Below are positions 52,941-62,589 of a stretch of 64,000 nucleotides of DNA, in pieces. The DNA is from Malania oleifera. Its lineage: Eukaryota > Streptophyta > Magnoliopsida > Santalales > Ximeniaceae. The notes beneath the pieces are model-generated. The model searched no databases, was not told the DNA's origin, and was given only the letters and a program-made list of their open reading frames with translations. Location of the stretch: contig NC_080420.1 of NCBI RefSeq assembly GCF_029873635.1, positions 33,440,231-33,504,230 on the forward strand. Reading direction: 5' to 3'. Positions within the stretch are counted from its first letter, which is position 1. Each line of letters begins with the position of its first letter. Both the position numbers and the translations under genes were made by a program.

Positions 52941-55899
52941 CTTGAAAAAGAATACAGTATCACAATCTCAGACAAAATATTGGACAGCAGAAATTAACTG
53001 AAATCGAGCCTTGAGTTTCTTTAAAAAAAAATTAAATTAAATAATAATCAAGTCTTAAGTTACATATCACAATAATCAGGCAGTAAAAAAGAAGCAGATC
53101 TGTTTTCTACAGTGGCTGCCTTTTTTTCTATGATATTTTGTCAAAAATATGACTGCTGCTTCTGAAGTAGATCAAAATTTTTGGTTTAGTGGGCAGCACA
53201 CTGTGAATAGTCGGGCTGTCATGGTTTTATGGATGCTATATCATTGTAATTTGCTTCCTGGGCTTCTGATTCTCGGTTCAAACCTCAATGTTATTGATAA
53301 ATTTCTTCTCTTTTCTTAACCAAAAACAACGACCCCTGCTACTGACATTAACATAAAACAGGGTGCTTCTGAAACAAGCACGACACTGGTTACCTATTTG
53401 TGACAGAAGACTCTGTGCACATCTTAACATGGCACCAGGTGCTCAAAAATCTCTATATGATAAAGAATATTGAACTTGACAACTTCCCAAACTCTAAGAC
53501 ATAATGAGACAGATATTTGTGTGTTTATGAATGTCCTGTTTACTTCGTAATCACACTACATGCATAAATATGAAAAAAAAAACTAATAGTTTCCCAACTT
53601 CTTTCAATAATCTAAATATCTAATCAATATATTTTGGTGAAAATAAGGGCAATATGTATTAAGCATTTTCTGCATGATAAACTTATAGTGAAAAATATTT
53701 TTTTAAAAAAATCACCCAAAAAAAAAACAACAAAGAAAAAAGAACAATACACATGCTTTTATGCCAATTTTCTAAGTAAATAAATAATATGTTTATATAC
53801 TCTTGCATAAATATCCAAACCACTGGTGGTAAATGCAATACCAAAAAGTATCATGGCAAAAATTGACTGGAGTGCAATTAGACTCACCCCTCATGCTTTT
53901 GGGATGCAAAGAGAGAGAGAAATAAAAGTGTCTTTGAGCGAATTGAAACTTCATTCCATTATGATCAAGGATAGATGGTTGAATAGCCTTTTGTTTTTGT
54001 ACATGGGATATAGCATTGCATATCACCAAACTGTTTTTAAAAAAAAAATAATAATAACTAATACTTTGTACACAGGTCAAGCACCCTTCTGCCATTCAGT
54101 ACATTATCTCATTTTCTCATAAAAAAGTGTCTGGCCAGTTCGAAGACACATCCAGCATGCTATTTATGTTTTTACCATGGTTGTCAAACCCAGATTCAAA
54201 TTGTTAGTTGAAATTCCAATTTCAGGAACTTTGGAAACGAATCAAATTGACAAATTTCTAAAATCACTTCCAAGCAACAAGCATATATTTACAACAAATA
54301 AAATAGTAAAACACATTGAAATTTTTAACCAAAAAAAATTCATATTTCATGGGTATGCTTTCTCTAAACAATATAAATAAATAAATAAAATAAGGGAAAA
54401 GAGTTAAGAAAAATTAATTTTAAAAAAAAAAATTTGGTGTTTAAGGGGAAGGAATAAAAAAAATATACTTAAAGAATAGAACTTTGGGAGCTTAAAAAAA
54501 AATCATGTTGCAAGCATATGCTTTCTCAAACTAAAAAGCAATAAAAAAACAAAAAACAAAAAAAAAAATTTCAAACAGAACTGATTAATAATCCAAAAAA
54601 TAAATTAAAGAACCAAACTTTGAATCCTGAGAACACTGAAACATCATCAATACCACCTTAGCCAACCAGGCTTCTCCCATTCTCCTCAATGGCAGAACAC
54701 CATGCTCCTCCAAGAGTATGAAAGCAACAGAAGGCCTAACATTATGTTCTCTTCTCTTTTGAAGAATAGACCCATGCAGAGAAGGAATGGAAGGCAATCA
54801 TGTAAAAAAGCCTTTTTGGGAAAGCCAATCAAGTCCAACAGACATGATAGGTTCAGCATCATGTAAATCAATCAATTGAGATGGATTCATTCAATTCAAG
54901 GTGCATCAATCGATTCACCAATGATTAAGTTGTTTTTCAATTCTCCAGTAAAATTCAAATTGTTTTGGTGCATAATGGATACAAATCGATTCTAATTATA
55001 CAAATCTACCGATTATGATTTTTATCTTCAGTAATTAGTAGTATCTAAGGGTATGTTAGGTATCATTTTCTGTTTTCTGTTTTGGTTTCTCTACAGTGAA
55101 AAAACAAATTATGAAAACACATTCGTTTATGTTGCCGATTTTAAGTTTCCATGAAGGTTCAGCTATTTCCAAAATAATTGAAAACTATATTTTATGGTTT
55201 TCAGTTTGCAACCTTTTGCTAGAATACTTTAATATCTAGAATTAAACTTTGTGGATTAAATTATTCATTTTATCGATAATTTTTAATCAAAATGAAAATA
55301 AAATAACCGTATGAACTTAAAATATAATTATAATAAAATTTTGTAAACTTTCTAAAAGATTTTTTAAAATAATAATTCATTTAAAAATATTTTTTCTATT
55401 TTTTCAATTTTCATGTTCAATAAATTTGCTCTTGTAAACAGTAATCTGAATTATAATAAGTAAAATAATTTGCTATTTGATTCAAGGACAAATATGAGCA
55501 TTTTAATTTGTCTTACTTTTAGAAAAATTAAACAAGGTTGCTGGTTGTCTGTCAGTCTTTTGTTTCTGCTTCTAGTTTTTATTTTTTGTTTCTAATTTTT
55601 GTTTTCCTAATTTTTTGACAGTGACACCGACAGCCCCATTAATTGGAATGCATAACAAATGCATCAACACATTCCAGATATCAGCAACCCATCAATAAAA
55701 TGGAACACATGCATGCATATGCAACTGCACATACAAGTAACTGCAGATAGATATGTCTATCAATCTATAGTAAGTTTCAAAAAACAAAAACAAAAACAAA
55801 AATTGCTCTAATGTTCTATAAATTTCCACTTTCTCTTGTTTTAGTTTGTTTCATTTTTCAGTAGTAGTGAGGCAAAAGCCTCTGCACACAACCACAAGG
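52941..55899 (-). other. RPOT: RPOT intron upstream of motif A exon
   Basis: No upstream exon was found here. It holds a possible SINE-like box A/box B pair near 53180/53275, an unrecognised codon-like block (54585-54890, minus) and a possible MITE (55049-55637). Confidence 0.5.
54585..54890 (-). pseudogene. Unrecognised coding-like fragment
   Basis: Overlapping minus frames give AEPIMSVGLDWL (54858-54823), then LPSIPSLHGSILQKRREHN, VRPSVAFILLEEHGVLPL and RRMGEAWLAKVVLMMFQ. Codon use and composition look protein-derived, and the frame is broken near 54800. I do not recognise the family. It could be a retrocopy fragment in the RPOT intron. Confidence 0.35.
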
Positions 55900-55904
55900 C
55901 AAGG

Positions 55905-56100
55905 TGATACAGTGGCAGCATCAAGGATCTGGAGCCATGGGAGAGATTAGAAGAAATTGATGAGAGGAAAGAAGGGAAGGGAGGACAGAGGAGATACACG
56001 CACAAATCACATTCTCAACTCAATTCAAATTCCACATCAACCGCCTACAACATGGCTTTCACACACTATTTATAAGAAAGTTTCTTCATATGAAATTACA
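55905..56100 (-). repeat. Family B 3' LTR, distal piece
   Basis: It matches the part of 61414-61812 next to its inner end (AGCATCAAGGATCTG, then CATGGCTTTCACACAC and TATAAGAAAGTT). It breaks off at the LINE tail (ACAACAACAACA). Confidence 0.82.
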
Positions 56101-56354
56101 CATACAACAACAACAAAACCAAACCTTAAGTCCCACTAGGTGGGATCGGTTATATGAATCTTTTTCCACCAATTTATGCGATCATGGACCATTTCTTTTG
56201 ACAAATTTAGGACTATTAAATCCTTATTCACTATCTCAATCCAAGTTATTTTAGGTCCATCCCTACCCCTTCTACTACCCCCCAATGTAACTAACTTGCT
56301 CTTCCTCACTGGCACACTATGTGGCCTACGTTGCAAGTGCCCAAACCATCTAAG

Positions 56355-57900
56355 TCATCCCTCCCTTATCTTATCTTCTATAGGAGCTACACCTAACTTA
56401 TCGCGAATATGTTCATTCCTTAATTTATCTTTCAGTGTTATACCACGCATCCATCTAAGCATTCTCATTTCGGCAGCTTTTACATTTTGGATATTATGTT
56501 TCTTCGTCGTCCAACATTCTGATCCATATACGATAACTGGTCTTATAGCCGTCCTATAAAACTTCCCTTTGAATTTTAAAGGAAGTTTAATTCTATGATC
56601 ACAAAACACATTTGACGCACCTCTCCATTATACCCAACCTGCTTTAACTCAATGCATTACATCATTTTCAATTTCTCTTTCAACTTACATAATAGATCCA
56701 AGATATTAAAATCTACAAGTGCTATTTATTTATTCATCATCAAGTTTAACTTTGTCTCCAATATTCCTCCTACCATTACTGAAATTACATTTCATATATT
56801 TTGTCTTATTTCTACTTATCCTAAAGCCTCTAGATTCCAAAGCTTCCCTCCATAATTCTAGCTCAGCCTCTACTCTGCCCTTAATTTCATCAATCAATAC
56901 AATATCATCTGCAAACAACATACACCATGGAACCTCATTTTGAATGTTCTTAATCAGTTGGTCCGTCACTAAAACAAAAAGATAAGGGCTCAAAGCAAAT
57001 CCTTGATGTACACCTATGGTGATTAGAAATTCTCTAGTTTCTCCATCTATAGCCCTTACATTAGTCATTACTCCATCGTACATATCCATAATAACATCAG
57101 TATACCTACTACACACACCTTTTTTTCCTAAAACCCACCATAGAACTTCCCTAGGTACCCTATCATATGTTTTCTCTAAGTCAATAAATACCATATGCAG
57201 TCCCTCTTCTTTTTCCTAAACTTTTCCATTAATCTTCTTAAAAGATATATATATCTTCCGTGGTAAATCTCCCTGGCATAAAATCAAATTGATTTTCTGA
57301 GACCTTCGTTTCTAGCCTTAATCTTTGTTCAACTACCCCTTCCCACAGTTTTATTGTATGACTCATAAGTTTAATTCCACGATAGTTATTACAATTTTGA
57401 ATATCTCCTTTATTTTTGTATATAGGTATTAAAGTGTTTTTCCTCCATTCATCTGGCATTTTCTTCGTTTTTGTAATTGTTTTATATAAATTAGTTAACC
57501 ATATAATTCCGTTATCACCTAAACATTTCCAAACTTCAATTGGGATGGTATCCGGTCCTATACCTTTTCCATTTTTCATCTTTTTTAGTGCAAACTTAAC
57601 TTCATTAACTCTAATTTTGCGAATAAATCAATCTCATATATTTAGTATTTTCCTCATTTGTCAATTTTAAGTTTAAGTCTTCTATTTTATTTTCATTAAA
57701 CAGCTTACTAAAGTAACTTCGCCATCTATCTTTTATGTCTTCATCCTTAACCAAGATAATACCATACTCAGCTTTTATAAATTTTACATTTCCTAAGTCC
57801 TTACTCTTCCTTTCTCTAGATTTAGCAAGTTTAAATATATCTTTTTCCCCTTCTTTTGTATCTAATCTATCATACAAACTATTAAATGATCTGTGTTTAG
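56355..57900 (-). pseudogene. RTE reverse transcriptase (broken)
   Basis: From high to low: RSYFSKLFNENK near 57700, GPDTIPIEVWKCLGDNGIIW (57565-57500), WRKNTLIPIYKNKGDIQNCN and YRGIKLMSHTIKLWE, then MVFIDLEKTYDRVPREVLWW (57194), GVHQGFALSPYLF, the catalytic WCMLFADDIVLIDE (about 56930-56890) and the tail AIRPVIVYGSECWTTKKHN (about 56550). At least three frameshifts separate the pieces. Confidence 0.9.
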
Positions 57901-58141
57901 CTTCACTAACGGCATTTTTTGTATCTTTTCTCGCCTCTTTATACTTTTCAAAGTTATCAATGTTTCTACATTTTTACCACGTTTTACACCAAATTCTTTT
58001 TTTTTTTATTGCTTTTTGGACATCTTTATCCCACCACCAACTTTCTTTGCTATTCGAGAATCTTCCCCTTGATTCACCTAAAATCTCTTTTGCTATCTTT
58101 TTAATAGAGCTAGCTAATCTACTCCAAAGAGTATTTGTACC

Positions 58142-58840
58142 CAAGGTCTTAAATTTCGATTTCGACTCGAATTTCAAAGCTCCAAAAGTACGGAAATTTC
58201 GACGAAAATTCGATTTCGATGTCAATTTTGATTTCAATTTGAAAAAATAACGGAAACTAGCAGTAAAGCATGAAATTAATTGTGAAACTTTAGAAATGGT
58301 TAACAAACATAATAATATAAGTTTTAAGACTAATATATTACGAATTAAATACATCTATGTTTTGTATGAAGTGGAAAAGTCATAAAATAGTATGTGTATC
58401 AAACATGCTAGTAAGATAATGTACATTAAACATATTCAGTTAATGCAAATGAAATTCATAAATCATTTAAAAATTATTTATTATACAAATATAGATAATT
58501 TAGACATGAATGGTTAAATAAAATATTACTATAAGTTAATTTTTTCATATAATTTCAAAAGCACTTGTGATAACCTTTTGTTTCAATAAAATAAATTAAA
58601 AGAGAAATTTCACTTCACTCTTGAATCTCTCATTTGAATTTCGACAAAATTTCATTGCATAGTTAAAATTTTAACAAATTTTGCTAAAATTTCAAGGTTT
58701 CGATAAATTTCAAATGATTTGTTGAGATTTTTACAGAAATTATGCAAGACGAAAATCGACTGCCATTTCGATTTCGGGGGTGACGGAAATCGGAAATTTG
58801 GACGGAAATTTCGACAATTTCGTGGAAATTTAAGACCATG
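58142..58840. mobile_element. hAT-type MITE (699 bp) inside the RTE LINE
   Basis: The termini are CAAGGTCTTAAATTTC and, reversed, CATGGTCTTAAATTTC (15 of 16 matching). The 8-bp TSD TTTGTACC is perfect at 58134-58141 and 58841-58848. Subterminal TTTCGATTTCGAC motifs recur in both orientations; the centre is AT-rich and non-coding. Confidence 0.93.
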
Positions 58841-58848
58841 TTTGTACC

Positions 58849-59075
58849 TATCTCATCCTCTATGGTCCAATCCCCATATTTGATCATTTTATCTTTAAAT
58901 TTTATTATATTTTCTCCCTTTAGGTTCTACCATCTAGTTCTCTTACACTGGTGTATTTTATCTTTTCATTTTTTAATACATATATCTAACACTAAGACTC
59001 TATGTTGTGTGGTTAGGCTTTCACCTGGAATAATTTTATAATTCTTGCATGATAAACGATCTACCCTCCTAGTTA

Positions 59076-59113
<38 letters not shown>

Positions 59114-59800
59114 ACTTCTATTTTGTCCACTTTTAAAGGTTACTAAGTGTTCTTCTCTCTTCTTAAGCAAATATTCATTATAATAAAATCATATGACACA
59201 GTGAAGTCTAAGATCATCTCCCCAGGCTCATTTTTGTCTCCATATCCATATCCTCTATGTATCCTCTCATAACCTTTATTATCCCTTCCAACGTGTCCAT
59301 TCACACCTCCTCCTATGAATATTTTCTCAATCCCTAGTATGCCTTGTATAATAGAATCCATATCTTCCCAAAATTGTCTCTTAATATTTTTTGCTAAGCC
59401 TATTTGAGGAGCATAAGCACTAATGATATTATCTCTTGACCTAATACCATCTTGATTTTTATAATTATATCCCCTACTCTATTTACATCAACAACGCTAT
59501 CTTTTAAGGTTTTTGTCTATAATAATTCCTACTTCATTCTTATGTTTTTCTTTTCCAGTGTACCAAAGTTTAAATCCTAATTTATCAATTTCTCTAGCTT
59601 TCTCCCCCACCTACTCAGTTTCTTGAAGGCAAATTATATTAATTTTTATTCTAATCATTGTGTCCACAATTTTCATGCTTTTACCCATTAATGTCCCTAT
59701 ATTCCAAGTTGCTAATCTAATCCTAGTTTCTTGAACTAACTTCCTTACCTGCCCCCGTCCAGAATGAAGCAAGAAACCTCGCATATTTGACACCGTACCC
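58849..59800 (-). pseudogene. RTE apurinic-type endonuclease (broken)
   Basis: The N-terminal part has TRIRLATWNIGTLMGKS and INIICLQETE (59730-59611). The middle has IEKIFIGGGVNGHVGRDNKG and YERIHRGYGYG (59330-59240), then EMILDFTVSYDFIIMN (about 59220-59170). The catalytic Asn in WNIGTL and the Glu in LQETE are present. It contains stops, shifts and an (AT)n run (59079-59110). Confidence 0.85.
59079..59110. repeat. (AT)n microsatellite
   Basis: About sixteen AT units inside the LINE endonuclease region. Confidence 0.95.
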
Positions 59801-59920
59801 AAGCACCAAATACACAAATACTAAAAACAAACCCCCAAATACATGTAAGCAATTCCTCAACTCTTCTTAATTATTCTCCAGCAAGTATCTTCTTAAGGTC
59901 TTGCTTCTTGTCCAACATCA

Positions 59921-60530
59921 ACTCTACCTAGTTAGAAAAAATTTGGCCTCGAATTTTGAAATGCTAGAGAATCATATGTAAGAAGCATTTGGACTCTTCA
60001 ATCGTAGACTTGAATTGAGAGTTAGCATCAATGAACATATCAGGAATGACAAACTTAACAATTGGTATGTCTAAAGGACTTTGGCTGTCTTCAATCACAT
60101 TCATTTCATTTGTTATAGTATCTTCAAGTTTCAATTGTGCCTCATTCCTTGTCTTGGTCAACTGGTAGAGTGGGCTTCAAAATGATCTTCTTACCATTAT
60201 AGTGGAAGATATATGTGGTCCCATGTCCTTAAGTCACACCCAAATCATCTAACCAAGGAGAACGAAGGAGTACATGGTCAATCTTCATAGGTATGATATC
60301 AAAGTAAGCAACCATTTGGAAAGGAACCAAATGTCTTTCATAATCATGCAAGGTAGTATATCATTCCAAAACATCTCATGAGGCTTTGGGTAATGTTTTG
60401 GATGAAGTTGCATAAGAGTGACTCAATTTGTAGAAACCATATTCATGGGGCATCGTCCATCAATGATGATTTTGCAAACATTTTCCTCCACACTTAAGGT
60501 GTGGAAAAACTTGAAATTGTGCGCATAGCA
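59921..60530 (-). pseudogene. Family B protease-like remnant, minus copy
   Basis: It has the same layout as 42900-43557: VIPDMFIDANSQFKSTIEES (60070-60000), an acidic stretch, then a retropepsin end region around 60330-60180 where plus shows the reverse of DHVLLRSPWLDDL. Stops interrupt it. No gag or RT occurs in either copy. Confidence 0.6.
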
Positions 60531-60845
60531 TGATAAATGGCATTCCCTTGTCCAATAATTTGTCACTGTATTGCTGGATTTATATATACACTGCAACTAC
60601 ATATCTCTAGAAATTCTTAACACACTTGCCCACAATACTCAATCTATAGTCATGCAAAACCATAAAGTTGACCACCAATTTCCAAGAAATATCTTCAATT
60701 CACCTTTAGATCTTGAGTGTCATGCTGAAATGAAACAAATTCACTTACAAAACTCTCAAATTGCAGCATTAAAACCTGATTTTTTATGTTAGCTTTGACA
60801 ATTTCTAGATTTTCACGCCAAATTATCATGCTTGCTTGCAATATT

Positions 60846-60990
60846 TTTTTTTAATAATAAAAGAAGAATATCATTAATAATGAATAAGAATATGCAGCTA
60901 GGAGAATAAGACATCTCCTTAACAAAGCCTGGAAAATCCAGATAAAAAAACACGAAGAAACAACCTAAAGACTAAAAACAAATATGTTGT
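60846..60990 (-). mobile_element. 5'-truncated L1 3' tail inside family B
   Basis: A poly-T run followed by AATAATAAAAGAAGAATATC and GGAGAATAAGACATCTCC corresponds to the L1 3' end at 41760-41870. No TSD could be fixed. Confidence 0.5.
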
Positions 60991-61394
60991 GTCCATAAGC
61001 AAAATATCTCCTTGCAGATCAAAATATCATGGAGAAACCCCAAAATATTGTGGCTTGAGCAAATTCTTGTAAAACTGGAACCATGAGAAGACTCAAGCAA
61101 AGTCCCACTCGCAGGTCGCCGGTGCGTGGGGGCACGTGTGCCACTGGCAGTGAGACTCAAGTGATGACATTTTGGTCGAGGGTAGATCAGGGAATGAGGA
61201 ATTCAATGGTGTCAGTGGTGTGATGAAAAAAGCAGATAAAGTTAGAAGAGCCGTCATCTGGTCAACCTTCTGCCAGTGTGTGAGGACTCGCTTGTAAAAT
61301 GGTTGTGGGAAATTAGGGTTTCAAACTAGTGCCACAACTGTAAAAGTTACAGGTGAACAGTACTTGCAATTTCTGATGGCTGCATGGTTATTGT

Positions 61395-61413
61395 GGTTTG
61401 CTCTGATGCCAAA
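61395..61413 (-). other. Family B primer-binding site
   Basis: The minus strand reads TTTGGCATCAGAGCAAACC directly after the LTR end GCATCA. It is close to the initiator tRNA-Met type TGGTATCAGAGC. Confidence 0.8.
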
Positions 61414-61812
61414 TGATGCACAGGCAGCATCAAGGATCTGCATCCATGGAAGAGTAGAAGAAATTGAAGAGAGGAAGGAAGGGGGAGGAGGAGAAAGGAG
61501 ACACAGGGCGAACTCACGTTCACAACTCAATTCAAATTCCACAGCAACCACCAACAACATGGCTTTCACACACAATTTATAAGAAAGTTCATATGAAATT
61601 ACACATAAACGCTTAAAACTACACTAATTAAAATCTTACCCCTAGCACACAAATACTATAAACAAGACCACAAATACACATAATGCTATCTTAATTAAAC
61701 TAAACACAAAATAATCTACTAACTAAACTCAACAAATATCTGATCAAAATCATACTCTTCTTAATTATTCTTCAGCAAGCAGACCCAAGATCTTGCTTCT
61801 TGTTCTACATCA
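61414..61812 (-). repeat. Family B 5' LTR (399 bp)
   Basis: The minus strand starts TGATGTAGAACAAGAAGCAAG at 61812 and ends CCTGTGCATCA at 61414. Confidence 0.88.
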
Positions 61813-61817
61813 CAAGG

Positions 61818-62589
61818 CAAACTGGCAGAGGCGTAGTGAGATGCTCGCTGTAACCATCAGGTGCTAGGCAGATTGAGGCACACCTCATCCATTTTTTTAA
61901 TCATAATCATCTTTCTCTCATAACTGCATCCTCTGATACTTGTGGATAATTTAAAAGGTGAGCAACGCTTATTCATTTCCCAGAAAGTTGCAACATCTCT
62001 CAAACTCCTCTCTCCTGAAGAAGGAAGCAGCAACCAGCTTCAACCCCATCTTCTCATGACAGTAGAATAGCCAGCTTCTTCTCATGACAAGGCAGATCAT
62101 GTCAGTCCTCTTCTCCGACTCTTCCTCTTGATCGGCCCTTTTTTTTTCCCTTTCTCTCTTCTTCTTTCTCCTCCTCCTCCCCCTTTTTCTTCTTCTGCTG
62201 CTGCCAGCCACTGCTTGCCATCAGAGCAGCAGTAATCCCTCCCTTTTTTTCCCTGTCTTCTTCTCTCCTTCTCCCATTCTTCCTTCTCATGGCTGGCTCT
62301 CTGTTTCCCCCTGCTTTGATGTTTTTTTTTTCTATGTTTTTTTTTTTATTATTTTTTGGGAATTTCAGCTGCTTTGCTTTCAGGCATTTTCGCAGCTGGT
62401 TCTTCTCCCCAGCATTTCTGGCATGATCAAGTACACTGTTTTCTCCTGCCAGACACTTGGCAGTTGTATTCTCTGTCTGCTGCTTTAGTAACAAAGACAT
62501 ATATATCAAACTATCAAATCTTTTGGTTCTTTTGAACTCAAATGTTTGTGCTAATGTGTTTACAAATTAAAAAACCATTGTATGGTTGA
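61818..62589. other. Pyrimidine-rich stretch, no gene
   Basis: 62100-62350 is a TTC/CTCC-rich block. It yields Lys/Arg/Glu-rich minus frames that are composition artefacts. Nothing else is recognised. Confidence 0.55.

Larger units (their letters stand above)
56101..59800 (-). mobile_element. RTE-clade LINE, minus strand, near full length
   Basis: The 3' tail reads TTGTTGTTGTTGT at 56101-56113 on minus. Endonuclease is at the high-coordinate end and reverse transcriptase below it, in the order of RTE elements. It lies in the 3' LTR of the family B element and is itself interrupted by a hAT MITE (58142-58840). The exact 5' end is set only approximately, where LTR sequence (CACAAATACT) resumes. 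Confidence 0.85.
55905..61812 (-). mobile_element. Family B LTR element, minus copy, with nested insertions
   Basis: It has a perfect TSD CAAGG at 55900-55904 and 61813-61817. The 5' LTR is 61414-61812 (399 bp). The 3' LTR is 55905 to 59920, opened by an RTE LINE (about 56101-59800). The primer site is 61395-61413 and the interior 59921-61413. The interior holds the protease-like remnant and a short L1 tail (about 60846-60990). Without insertions it would be about 2.2 kb, like the plus copy. Confidence 0.88.

Noticed and set aside
61969-62509. Lys/Arg/Glu-rich minus-strand proteins
   Set aside because: They are produced by the pyrimidine-rich stretch; no domain, and overlapping frames look alike.
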